A stretch of DNA of 64,000 bases from Blasia pusilla (taxonomy: Eukaryota; Marchantiophyta; Marchantiopsida; Blasiales): NCBI GenBank assembly GCA_050084515.1, contig CM114272.1, positions 3,596,001 to 3,660,000 on the forward strand, read 5' to 3'. Below the pieces are notes generated by a model, which saw only the letters and a list, made by a program, of their open reading frames with translations, ran no database searches and was not told the DNA's origin. Both the position numbers and the translations under genes were made by a program. Shown piece by piece: positions 1 to 11,125 of the stretch (position 1 is the first letter of the stretch; each line of letters starts with the position of its first letter).

Positions 1-3000
1 ATTTGTAACAAATTTTGGGCACTTTTCATAGTGGTTTGTCAAAAGTGTACAATAATTGTTATACATGAATAGCTTTTTGGTATGTTTGATATCTCTATTC
101 GAGAATCCTTGGTTCTTTCTATGACATGATCTTGAGGAAAAAGATTGTATATTGAAATAGGTTTTTAAAAAACTTTTAAAAATTGGAAAAATATAGTCCA
201 TTAAAATGATGTTCAAGGATGCAAAGAATAAACCATAATCTTATTTGGAAAAAAAATTCCTAAAAATTCATATAAACCACTTCTTCTATTAGTTTGAAAA
301 AAATGGAAAATCTATGTAAGAAATTTAAAGATGATTATTAAGATGCACCATAATGAGGAAGAGGGAAAAATCAAAGTAATTAATCTATATTTTTAATGAA
401 AAAATTAAAAATATGAAAATTTCCATTCCTTCGTCACTTCCCTAATTAAATTGAACTTTCTTTCATAGGTAGCTATTTTATTTATTTTTTCATTCATTAA
501 GTGGATATCTTTTTCTCCATCTACTTTCAATTTTTCTACATGAATTGATATTATATAAGGAGCAATCGAATGAGAATGTTTTGCAACTCTTATGTGAGCA
601 TATTTAGTTTACATTGTAGTTATCTCTAAAGGATAAAATAGAGAATACTAGTGGACTCTTATGCAATGCATATAGTAATTGGATTAGTTTAGAGATTAGG
701 TAACTAATGACTTACCTAATCTCTAAACTCTTTTTAATTTCTCAAATCAATTTGGAATGATCTTATTGGTTGAGAAATTGAACAATCCTATTGGATAAGA
801 GGTTAAGCTATATTATTGGCTAAAAAAGCCAAATGTCAAGAAGAGAGATATTTGTTTGAAAATTAAAGGGATACTCTCTAATGTCAATATAGATTTTGAC
901 ATATCTTTTATAGCATATAAAAGAATATGCAACACAATGATAAATAGGGACTTTTGGACAAAATAAAATAAAATAATTCTAGTTTAATATAGTTTAAAAA
1001 TTAACATATTTATTTCTTGGTTAGTTTTTTATTCATGGGTTTATGTTTTCAAAACTACTTTCCAAAATATTCATTAAAAAAACTATCACAACCAAAGTGA
1101 AGAAAGGACTTAAAATTTTCAAAATATTTTAATGTGAAAGAAATGGACGCACACTTACATACATTTATTTACAATGAAGAGGCTATTATACATCTCGAAA
1201 GATTTGATGTCAAACTACAAAATATTTGCATTATGAGAACTCTTGATGATTCCTCTCCTAACTACAATTGAAGAACTAGTACTAGTCAGGCTATCATGTG
1301 GCACTATTGCCATTCAATCTACATTCCGACAATCTTAGTTCGTTAACACACTACTCCAATTTGACGGTTCCTCAAATTGACTCGATCTTTGATCTTCCAT
1401 ATCTAATCTACAAGTGGATACAATATGGAATTATGAGTACGCGAACCATCTTTATCAACATGCTTGGTGGATTCTTCTTAGTACTTTAAGAAGGAGTCTT
1501 TGTTAAAGATTCTTCATAAAGAATCTTGGAAGAAATTCTAGTTGACTATTTAGAGTTGAGACACTTATGAAAAGAGATTAGAAAAAAAATAATTTTGAGG
1601 TCTTTGCAAAGATATTGTAAGGAACTAAGATGAAGGTTGTGAAGATAAAGATTTACTAGGATCTATTCAAACAAGGGTCCTACATAAAGAAGGCTATAGA
1701 GAGGATGCTTCCGTATAGTCTTTATGAAGATTGTGTAAGGTACGAAGAACGGAGGCCTTCAATGAAGATTGAAAAGATGAAGACCACTTCATGAAGATCT
1801 TTTGAAAAAACTTAGTCTAAAGTAGGAGACAGATAGAAGTACTTTGCAAAGACTCTTTGTGAGGATTTTGGATAAATTACTTAGTGAAGGTTCTTGGAAA
1901 GGATTGTGCAAATTTTGAGGAAAGAAGACCTTTGAAGAGGACTTTGTAAGGAGACATCTTGGTGAAACATCTTTGGGGACCATTTGTAGTTAGCAAAGTA
2001 GATCGATTAGAGTAGTAAGAGATGTATGGTCATTTGAATCTTTAGAACTAGGATTTTTAGGGACTAGCTAGGTAAGAAAGTGAATAAGAAGGGATGATGG
2101 ACTCGAGTTGGAAGTAGCATAATCATTGATCCAGTTAGGTTCTTAGAAATTGGATAGGTAAGAAGATGATTAGAGACTTTTTCACATTTTTGGAGGATCA
2201 TGATATAGGAATAGTATAAAAGGAGAGTGTAGGAAGTAATAAAGAGCATTTCGACAAATCCTTACAGAAGAGTATGTTGTATTGGCTCAACCATAACCAT
2301 GGGGAGCTTTATGTACATTCAAGGAGCTCTTGACCTTTTGATGAGCTAGTAAATTTTCTATATAGTTATGTTGTCTATTTGGAGACTATCTTCATTTGAT
2401 GGGAGATACATGAGTAAGCAACTTGTAAGTAGTTGGGTTTCCAAGAATATAAGAGTTTCTTGGATAAGTGATCATAGTTTGTTAGAAAAACAACATCCTA
2501 TAATGATGGATTGGGTTCTAGCCGTAAAAGATCCTTTCTTGGTCTTAGACTAATTTTCCTTGTTGATGATATGACACATCGATTTGATAGAGAAATTGTC
2601 CTCATTGGAGAGAATATTTTGAACAGAGATAATCACCAAATATGGCTACACAACATATCCAGAGTGCAGATATGAAATATCCACACCTGGCCCATAAACC
2701 CAAATATTTTTGGTTATGCATATGTACACAAAAATGTATAATAAACTCTATCAATTGTGTTCCACCTAAAGTACCGAGGGAGGTGCCAAACCAATGGATA
2801 GTAATCTTGAACTCTAAGACTAAGTGGAAAACATCACCTCAATTATCCTACAACATTATTCCAAGTGCAACATGGCACATTCAATAACGATTCTAGTTGG
2901 CCTCTCCACCAATCTAATAGTTGTAGCCTATTATGAACTAGTGGTGGACATTCTAAACACAAGCTCTAGGGGAAGGCCATGAGCCCCTTCATAACTATCT

Positions 3001-3152
3001 TTGTTCATAACAATCTTTGAATGTGAGATAGAAGCATTATCTCCACTCTCACAAAGGGTGGTTGGAACACATCCAAGGGGCCGAGGTGTCTCTTAATTGT
3101 CATATAGGAAAAACTATTGCGCATGGCATATTACAATGGATGTCCCCAACAA
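1..3152. other. AT-rich intergenic DNA, no gene supported
   Basis: No recognisable protein family was found on either strand; open frames are short and lack plausible splice structure. From about 1490 to 2260 the plus strand is strongly purine-rich with degenerate, repetitive GAAGA-type wording, which opens short minus-strand frames. A perfect hairpin at 687-728 is listed separately. This stretch is the left flank into which the large MULE inserted. Confidence 0.6.
687..728. repeat. Perfect 17-bp inverted repeat (hairpin)
   Basis: Arms at 687-703 and 712-728 are exact reverse complements, separated by an 8-bp loop. The arm begins GTTTAGAGATTAGG. Nothing nearby identifies it as a terminator or miRNA precursor; it could be the centre of a small foldback element. 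Confidence 0.8.
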
Positions 3153-3162
3153 CATATTTGAC
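3153..3162. repeat. Left target-site duplication of the MULE
   Basis: The 10-mer CATATTTGAC lies directly outside the left terminal inverted repeat and recurs exactly at 18878-18887 outside the right one. MULEs usually make 9-bp (8-11 bp) duplications. If the true duplication is 9 bp, one terminal base belongs to the element instead. Confidence 0.9.
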
Positions 3163-3240
3163 CAGGTATTTGCTTAAGTGGCCCCCTGCCCTACTTATGT
3201 TGCTTAAGTGGTCCCCCTACGAAATCTCTTGCTTGAGTGG
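3163..3240 (+). repeat. Left terminal inverted repeat of the MULE
   Basis: Begins CAGGTATTTGCTTAAGTGG. The phrase TTGCTTAAGTGGCCCCCT appears three times with small changes at about 3169, 3200 and 3229, a spacing of roughly 30 bp. Such iterated words at an end are natural candidates for transposase binding sites. Confidence 0.9.
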
Positions 3241-3810
3241 CCCCTACAAACTGCCACGTCAGAGTTCCCACCGGTTGGTAGAAATGTTCTTCTACGTAGT
3301 TACTGTAGCCCAAAAGTTTTGGATATAGGAACAATCCCGAGTTAGGGTTTGTCACTTTCGAGTTAGGACTGTTGATCATGCAAATCGTGATCAACACTCG
3401 TACTTACACTCTCTGGCACATGTTAATTTGTTTACTAATCAGTGTTAACTATTCATAAGCTTGATTAGAGAATGGATGGTGTCGAGCTACCCAAACATCC
3501 TGACCTCTCGTGTATTGATGACAATTTTCCAGACTTGAGCAGACAACATTTTCCTCTAGATGACAATGGATTTTTTGGTTCTATTCGCAAAGACCAAAAC
3601 TTTGGATCTTATGAACGAAGGCCATCATCAATAGAGTCATCAACTGCTTTCGAGTTATGGCGAGCCTCCACGTCCAAGAATGATCCCTGTCTCGAAGGGT
3701 TCAGCCTGGAAGAAGGTAAGATGACGTCGGGTTTAGTGGGCGTCAAAATAGCCTCTGAGATGGATACTCGATCCAGAAATGATGATTATTGTCGCAATAG
3801 CCGCCACCAT

Positions 3811-5095
3811 AATCGAAATAGCCGCCGTTGTAGATTATTCGTTTCCTGAGAGGTGATCCTACTAAGAATAGCCGGAAAAATATCCGCCGTTGTAGTTATT
3901 TTGATTTCTTGAGATCTAAGCCTCCTCACAGTATAGCCGCCGAATTAGCTGCCGTGGTAGTTTTGTAGTTTTCCTGAGAGGGTCGCCTTCTCAAAATAGC
4001 CTCCGAAATAGCCGCCGTTGTAGTATTTTTAGTGTCTTGAGAGTTGAGCCTAGTCATAAGAGTGGTCGACTTAGCCGCATTTGTAATTGATTTCCTTTCT
4101 TGAGAGCTTAGCCTACTGAGAATAACCACCGAAATAGTCGCCGTTGTTGTTGTTTTGTTTTCATGAGAGGCGAGCCAACTCAGAATAGCCACCAAATTAG
4201 CCGCCGTTGTAGTTGTTTTGTTCTCTTCAGAGGTGAGCCAACTAAGAATAGCGGCCAAATTAGCCGCCGTTGTAGTTGTTTTGTTCTCTTCAGAGGTGAG
4301 CTAACTCAGAATAGTCACCGAATTAGCCACTGTTGTAGATGTCTAACTTTCCCTGGAGGTGAGCCAACTCAGAAGAGCCGCCGAAATAGCCACCGTTGTA
4401 GATGTCTAACTTTCCCTAGAGGTGAGCCAACTCAGAATAGCCGCCGAATTAGCTGCCGTTGTAGTTGTTTTGGTTTCGAGAGAGATTGGGCTATTGAAAT
4501 TAACCACCGAAATAGCCGCCGTTGTTGTTGTTTTGTTTTCATGAGAGGCGAGCCAACTCAGAATAGCCGCCAAATTAGCCGCCGTTGTAGTTGTTTGTTC
4601 TCTTCAGAGGTGAGCTAACTCAGAATTGTCGCCGAATTAGCCGCCGTTGTAGTTGTTTTGTTCTCTTCAGAGGTGAGCTAACTCAGAATTGTCGCCGAAT
4701 TAGCCACCGTTGTAGATGTCTAACTTTCCCTAGAGATGAGCCAACTTAGAATAGCCGCCGAATTAGCTGCCGTTGTAGTTGTTTTGGTTTCAGGAGATAT
4801 TGGGCTACTTAGACTAGCCTCCGAAATAGCCGCCGTTGTAGTAATTTTGTTCTCTTCAAAGGTGAGGCTATTCAGAGTATCCTCCGTTGTAGTTGTTCGT
4901 ACTCTTGATAGGTGAGCCTACTCAAAGTAGTTGCCGTTGCAGTAAGAGGTGATAGTACTCAGAATAGCTGCCTAAATAGCAGCCATTGCAGTTGTTTTGT
5001 ACTCCTGAAAGGTCAGCCTACTCTGAATAGCCGCCGTTGCAGTTGTTTTTGTACTTCTCAGAGGTTAGCCTACTCATAATAGCCGCCGTAGTGGA
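3811..5095. repeat. 63-bp minisatellite with TAGCCGCC core (MULE left half)
   Basis: About twenty imperfect units. A typical unit runs GAGGTGAGCCAACTCAGAAT, then AGCCGCCGAATTAGCCGCCG, then a T-rich tail ending TTCTCTTCA. Each unit holds two TAGCCGCC cores, the reverse complement of the GGCGGCTA core found further right. The array occupies what looks like the first intron of the transposase. Open frames across it on both strands are by-products of a period divisible by three. Confidence 0.9.
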
Positions 5096-6129
5096 TATTT
5101 GGAAGACATAATGTAAGTTTTTATTTACGATTTGTATCAGCGTGGCGTAGTCATCAGCCGCTGTGAAAGTTAGATTCATTAACAACCCTGGGTCATCATG
5201 TGTAGTAAGGAGGCATGCCGAGCGGATACAATTGAAGCAAGTGTTCCGCAACTACGATGAGTTTGAGTTTTCACTAGATTTTTGGTGCTCGCTGAATTAT
5301 AGAGCGAAGCATTGCGCACGCAGCAAGAAATGGTATCGGGTTAGAATATGTAGATTTGGCGCAAAGATCAAAGGCAAAGGCCTTCCTATTTTCAATGAGG
5401 ACAAACCCTCTGGCGGTTCGAAGACTTCAAGAAATGGAGCGTATCCTAAGAGGGAGGATACTCTTGTGAAGAAATGTAGTCTTGTATGCCATGGTATTAA
5501 CAACATGTTTGACACCGGAGGATTGGAGGAAAATATTCAGGAATATTCAACGGCTGCTAATCATAGTGGAAAAAAGTCGCACGATGTTAGGGGGAGGTCG
5601 GCGGAAAATAGCACGGCGGTTAATGTCAACGAAGTTGCAGTTAATGTGTGTGGATCCTCGGTTGGAGATATTGGGGGACATAGTGAAGAATTTCAAGACC
5701 CATGAATTGTGCCATACAAAGAATAGCAAGTATCCCATGCAGATTTTCATTGCGTCCATGTTGGATGGAAATGCCAATACGATCATTTTGGAATTTGGCA
5801 TATCTCCTCGCGAGAACAATGAGGAATGGGAATGGTTTTGTGCACATCTGAAGAAAGCCATCCCAGCTTTAGATGATCCCAGAATTGTTATTGTTTCAGA
5901 TAGAAAAAAGGGCCTTTTACACGCCGTATGCATAATATTCCATAATAAAATATACATAGCATGTGTGCCCAACATTTGAGACAAAATGTTCGAACACGGT
6001 ATGGAAAAAGTTGCCGAAGGATTTTTCATTGCCTCGCCTTTACGCCAGACTGAGGAGAAGTAAGCAAACTATCCATTTCATTCTTCCTTACATTTTGCAT
6101 ATGGGAGTCTTGCATATTCAGTGAGGTGG

Positions 6130-6480
6130 AATATTGCATAGGCTGCGACTATTTTGGACTGCTCTTCTCTATAGGACGGCGGCTATTCACAGTAAAGACG
6201 ATTGGTATTCCCTAAAGGACAATGGATAGTCACTGTTAGGACGGCTGCTATTTCCTATTGGCTATTCACTATTAGGACGGTTGGTAATTTGATACCTTGT
6301 TAGGAGGACGGAGGCTATTCACGAAAAATTCGGTATCTAGATTCCAATCTTTTTAGAACGGCGGCTATTTTCAGCTAAATTGGCGTCTGAATTTGAACCC
6401 TTTGTGGACGGCGGCTAATGACAGATTATTTTTCGATTGCGCTATTCATAGTTATGCTGCGGCTAACAACGGCTAACTAC
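6130..6480. repeat. Dispersed GGCGGCTA cores in a transposase intron
   Basis: About eight cores of the form ACGGCGGCTATT, at irregular spacing, lie between the donor near 6060 and the acceptor at 6503. This is the first place, reading left to right, where the core has the plus orientation; to the left it reads TAGCCGCC. Confidence 0.8.
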
Positions 6481-7921
6481 GATTGAGGAACTTTTTTTCC
6501 AGGTATGACATGTGGATCAACGAATTGGAAAGGCATCATATTCAACGAATAGCTGATGCAGCCTCGTACATACGAGAGATAGGGCCAGAGAAGTTTGCGA
6601 GGTGTGCATTCCCTTTGCCACGCTATGGCAAAGTGAGTTCAAATCTTGTAGAGGTAAAAAATTCCGCCATCAAACCTATCAGGGAGGGACCTCCACTTGT
6701 CATTGCTTGTGAGTTGTGGAATTACATGATGAAAACTTACGCAACAAGAAAAGTAGAGGCATGTCACCCAGAGAAGTTCTCCAACAAACTGACTACTCAT
6801 GCACTTATTCGTTATCGAGAGAATGAAGCCAGCTGTCAAAGTTTTGATGTACTAGCCTCAGATGCAACAAATGCACTTGTCACTTCCAGAAGTAGTGCAC
6901 ACCAATTTCATGTCCGCTTGCATCCTGAGTGCACTTGTTCATGCCTAGAGTTCCAAGATACTTGTTGGCCATGTACGCATGTAATGGCTTGGGATGTCAT
7001 TACTGGAATGGACTCACAGAAACTTGTTGATCCTATCTGGACCAATGACTTCATAAGGAAGATCTACAAAAGCAGTATACCGGTTGTGAAGAGTGATGAA
7101 CTTATACCATCTTGGGATTGCCAACCTCCCCTTCCTGCACTTCGGCGTGGTAGACATCGTTTTATGTGCGCATTCCTGGTGGAAGAGGTGGCGAGATGCG
7201 AAGAGGACAAGGAGGTGGTGAAGAGATTTCTTATCCTGTACATGAAGAATTTGTGAATGAAGATGATGTTGGGAGTGGCCAGCATGAGTATATCCCACAG
7301 TGAGGTCCGTTAGGTATTCGTAACGGGCGTAGGGCACCAACGACAAGGGTTGCCCGCACTTTTGAAAGACGTTGTGGCCATTGTGCACTTCAACGACATA
7401 ATCGGAAAACGTGCCAAGTGTTGAAAGCGGACCAACTTGTAGGGAGATCTATATCTGATGTCCCAACACAAAGACGTCCCGATGCAATTCGGTTTCTAGC
7501 AGAGTATGGAAATCAGAGTAGGCTTTACTCAGGAGTGGAAAGTTTATATTCCCAAGAGACTAGAGCAGATACTACTGAAGAACTTAATGTAGAGGGTAGT
7601 GTTGTATCAGGGGGAAATTTGGTGCAGTCTACCATGGAGAATGTTTCCACTCCCATGGATCTTGGTAATAGCGCCTCTAATCACATACCAAATAGTCTAG
7701 TATTTCCGAGTGTTTCTCTTGTTTATGGGAAGTCTGAATCTGATGAAGAGTGTGACTTGGTGAGGAGCAAAATACTGGCATATCCTTGGAAGAACTTGCT
7801 ACTGATTCCCAGTGGAACCCAGAGGAAGAAGCATTTTATATTAGTTTGGCAGAGGAAGCTGCGAAAGAATGTCAGAGTGCAAAAAGAAATTTATAAACTC
7901 AGATGGAATTGTCATATGTAG

Positions 7922-8182
7922 CCCATTTGTTTCCTGGTATGCAAAATTATGATATTTGTTCATGTTGGAATGCAAAGTATGTTCTCAGTGACGTATTAAT
8001 GTTCACAAACCAAAATGGACCAAACCATTCCCGATTCAAGAACAAACAGGCTTGGAGTGACGCCTATTCTCCATGACTGCTAATCATAGGCCGAAAGCTA
8101 AATCACCAAACGCCTTTCCTCGCTCTTTTTGAGGCTTTTTTTTGTTTAACTCCCTTCCCTCCCTCTCCTCCCTTCTCCGATC
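7922..8182. other. Spacer after the transposase reading frame
   Basis: Contains no recognised gene. A short pyrimidine-rich run (about 8120-8180) precedes the 36-bp array and resembles the larger pyrimidine block at 9235-10205. Confidence 0.6.
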
Positions 8183-9232
8183 AAGCATGGCGGCTATTCT
8201 CTGGACGGCTGCTATTCACAGGCTCGACGGCTATTGTCGTGATGGCTGCTATTCACAAGCCCGACGGCTATTCTCGGGACGGCGTCTATTCACAGGCCCG
8301 ACGGCTATTTTCTAGGCGGCTGCTATTCACAGGCCCGGCGGCTGCTGATCAGAGGCCCGGCGGTACAGCTCTGGACGGCAGCTACTCACAGGCCGGCGGC
8401 TATTCTCTAGACTGCTGCTAATCAGAGTCCAGCGGCTATTCTCTGGACGGCGGCTTATCACAGGCCGGCGGCTATTTTCTGGACGGCGGCTAATCACAGG
8501 TCGGCGGCTATTTTCTGGACGACGGCTAATCACAGGCCGGTGGCTATTCTCTGGACGGCGGCTAATCACAGGCCGGCGGCTAATCACAAGCCGGCGGCTA
8601 TTTTCAGGACGGGTGCAAATCACAATCCGGCGGCTATTTTCAGGACGGCGGCTAATCACAGGCCGGCGGCTATTCTCTGGACGGCGGCTAATCACAGGCC
8701 GGCGGCTATTTTCAGGACGGCTGCTAATCACAGTCCGGCGGCTATTCTCTAGACGGAGGCTAGTCACAGGCCGGCGGCTAGTCACAGGCCGGCGGCTATT
8801 CTCTGGACGGCTGCTAATCACAGTCCGGCGGCTATTCTCTGGACGGCGGCTAATCACAAATGGCGGATATTTTCTGGACGGCGGCTAATCACAGGCCGAC
8901 GGCTATTTTCAGGGCGGCTGCTAATCACAGTCCGACGGCTATTTGTGGACGGCGGCTAACCACAGTCTGGTGGCTATTTTCAGGACGGTGGCTAATCACA
9001 GGCCAGCGGCTAATCATATTCCGGCGGCTATTCTATGGACGGCGGCTAATCACAGGCCGACGACTATTCTCTAAACGGCTGCTAATCACAGTCCGGAGGC
9101 TATTCTTTGGACGGCGGCTAATCACAAATGGCGGCTATTTTCTGGACCGCTGCTAATCATTGTCCGGCGGCTATTCTCTGGATGGCGGCTAGTCACAGGC
9201 CGACACCTATTCTCCGGACGGCGGCTAATCAC
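8183..9232. repeat. 36-bp minisatellite, two GGCGGCTA cores per unit
   Basis: Roughly 28 units. The unit alternates GGACGGCGGCTAATCACA with GGCCGGCGGCTATTCTCT (18 + 18 bp), so it is itself a diverged dimer of an 18-mer. Because 36 is 12 codons, it opens long artificial frames on both strands, such as a minus-strand SRRPEN-type repeat at 8327-8857; these are not taken as proteins. Unit-to-unit variation is moderate (TAATCACA/TATTCTCT, GGCGG/GGTGG). Confidence 0.92.
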
Positions 9233-9234
9233 AC

Positions 9235-10205
9235 CCTCCCTCTCCTTCCATTTTATTTTCTTCTACACCCTCCCTTCCTCCCTTCATGTTTCCTCCATTC
9301 CCTGCTTAATTTTTCCCTCCCCTTCCTTATTTTTCCTCCCTCTTCTTCATTTTTTTTCCTCTCCTCCCTTCATTTCTCTTCCATTCCTAGTTTTTCCTCT
9401 CCTCCATTCCTTCACTAATCTAAACCCCTTCAAATTTTTTCCTCTCCTCCCTTCATGTTTTCTCCATTCCCTGCTTTATTTTTCCCTCCCCTTCCTAGTT
9501 TTTCCTTCCTCTTCTTCAATTTTTTTCGTCTCCTCCCTTCATGTTTCCTCCATTCTCTGCTTTATTTTTCCCTCCCCTTCCTTATTTTTCCTTCCTCTTC
9601 TTCATTTTTTTTCCTCCCCTCCCTTCATTTCTCCTCCATTCCTAGTTTTTCCTCCCTCTTCTTCAATTTTTTTCCTCTGCTCCATTCCTTCACTAATCTA
9701 AACCCCTTCAAATTTTTTCCTCTCCTCCCTTGATGTTTTCTCCATTCCCTCCTTTATTTTTCCTCCCTCTTCTTCATTTGTTTTCCTCTCCTCCATTCCT
9801 TCACTCATCTAAACCCCTTCAAATTTTTTCCTCTCCTCCCTTCATGTTTTCTCCATTCCCTGCTTTATTTTTCCCTCCCCTTCCTAGCTTTTCCTTCCTC
9901 TTCTTCAATTTTTTTCGTCTCCTCCCTTCATGTTTCCTCCATTCCCTCCTTTATTTTTCCCTCCCCTTCCTTATTTTTCCTCCCTCTTCTTCATTTTTTT
10001 TCCTCTCCTCCCTTCATTTCTCCTCCATTCCTAGCTTTTCCTCCCTCTTCTTCAACTGTTTTCCTCTCCTCCCTTCATGTTTCCTCCATTCCCCCCCCCC
10101 CTTCCTTCCTCAATTTTCTCCTCCCTCCCCATCCTAGTTTTTCCACCCTCTTCTCCGTTTTTTTCCCTCTCCTTTCCTCAATTTTCAGATACCTTCATCC
10201 CCTTC
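9235..10205. repeat. Pyrimidine-rich block with higher-order repeats
   Basis: Almost 1 kb of CT-rich plus strand. Phrases such as CTCCCTTCATGTTTCCTCC, CCTCCCTCTTCTTCATTT and TAATCTAAACCCCTTCAAAT recur several times, giving a higher-order repeat of one to a few hundred bases. A run of C lies at about 10090-10101. Frames rich in Pro, Ser, Phe and Leu here are compositional artefacts. Such asymmetry can support triplex (H-DNA) structures; that is an inference from composition. Confidence 0.88.
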
Positions 10206-10865
10206 CTCTCAAATTTTAGCCGCTGGTACAGAAGTGCGGCTAAGGGAGTCATGTCGGCCTGCGGCTAGGGTGCACAAAAGGGAGTCAAGCGCGCCTGCGG
10301 AGAAGGCAGTCAAGCCGGCTTGCGGCTATAGTGCGTACTAGGGGACGGGCTGGCGTCTAGGTATGTAAATCGACCTTGGATATTGAATAGAAACCTGGAA
10401 TGCATGCGCGCGAGTGGGGGACGGGCAGGTAGGGCCAGGACGTGAGGCCAATTTTCAGATTCAAATTTCAGATTTCAAATTTTAGGTCAATTTTCAGATT
10501 TCAGATTTGAGGGTGATGAAGGTCAAATGTGCTCTTAGGCCGCTTGCGATTGCAGAGCGCAAGCGGCTACTGTGCGGATTGGGGACGAGCTTTTCGGCAG
10601 TTTGCGAATGCAGAGGGACGGCTATTCTCTTGGGCGGATTGCGATTGTGGAGCATTGGCGGCTAATGTGTGGATTTCGGACACTAGGGTCTCAAGTGCAG
10701 CCCGCGGTAGGTTTGAGGTCAAATTGATGCCATTTGAAGTGAAATGCTGGGCTTGGGGTTTTATTTTTTTGATTTTAGGTCAATTTGAAGCAATATGCTG
10801 TTGCAGATTTACCTTGGTGTTGCGGGTTTGGACGCAGGCGGGTAGATGCCTTGTTAGTAATTTCA
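10206..10865. other. Spacer with scattered GCGGCTA cores
   Basis: Contains irregular copies of GTGCGGCTA and GGCGGCTAATGTG among AATTTCAGATTTCAAA-type short repeats (about 10450-10510). No coding similarity recognised. It links the pyrimidine block to the 38-bp array. Confidence 0.6.
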
Positions 10866-11125
10866 AGATGGTAGAAATTCGCCGCAGCCGGTGGCTAATT
10901 TCAAGATGGTAGAAATAGATGCCTTGCTAGTAATTTCAATATGGCAGAAATTAGCCTCAGCCGGCGGCTAATTTCAAGATGGTAGAAATCAGCCACAGCC
11001 GGCGGCTAATTTCAAGATGGTAGAAATTAGCCTCAGCCGGCGGCTAATTTCAAGATGCTAGAAATTAGCCGCAGCCGGTGGCTAATTTCAAGATGGAGGT
11101 ATGAGCCGCAGCCGGCGGCTAATTT
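10866..11125. repeat. 38-bp minisatellite with palindromic units
   Basis: About six to seven units. Each is GATGGTAGAA followed by AAATTAGCCGC, AGCCG and GCGGCTAATTT (sharing edge bases), so the two outer 11-mers are exact reverse complements around a 5-bp loop. Every good unit can therefore fold into a hairpin and presents the core in both orientations at once. A diverged copy recurs at about 12712-12760. Confidence 0.9.

Larger units (their letters stand above)
3472..7921 (+). pseudogene. MuDR-type MULE transposase, degenerate
   Basis: A likely first exon (3472-3715, starting MDGVELPKH) ends at a good donor, GAAG|GTAAGA. A long intron follows, filled with 63-bp repeats. The catalytic block reads LDGN (about 5764), ENNEEWEWF (about 5812) and SDRKKGL (about 5899), the order seen in the MULE DDE domain. 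A frameshift near 5950 moves into CAQHLRQNVRTRYGKS. The next intron (about 6060-6503, acceptor TTTTTTTCCAG) holds more repeat cores. The exon from 6504 carries the C-terminal helical part (SSNLVEVKN) and a SWIM finger, CTCSC...CWPCTHV, near 6931-6980. A frameshift near 7165 leads to an RG-rich stretch, an in-frame TGA near 7302, then a CCHC knuckle CGHCALQRHNRKTC (about 7373-7414) in the frame that stays open to 7921. The first catalytic Asp could not be placed. Nuclear DNA transposase by family; this copy looks inactive. Confidence 0.85.

Noticed and set aside
4163-4618. Plus-strand frame with repeated GEPTQNSRRISRRC
   Set aside because: By-product of the 63-bp (21-codon) minisatellite; the opposite strand is open as well, and the array lies in a probable intron.
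8327-8857. 176-codon minus-strand frame encoding an Arg/Ser/Pro-rich 12-residue repeat
   Set aside because: The period is exactly 36 bp, so any stop-free frame repeats without limit; several other frames across the array are open too. No coding evidence.
8183-9232. CRISPR-like regular repeats of about 36 bp
   Set aside because: Units are head-to-tail with no unique spacers, diverge from each other and lie inside a plant MULE; this is a minisatellite.
9128-10268. Chain of Pro/Ser/Phe-rich frames suggesting a secreted or extensin-like protein
   Set aside because: Only pyrimidine-rich composition; no signal peptide logic, no splice structure, and phrases repeat at DNA level in all frames.
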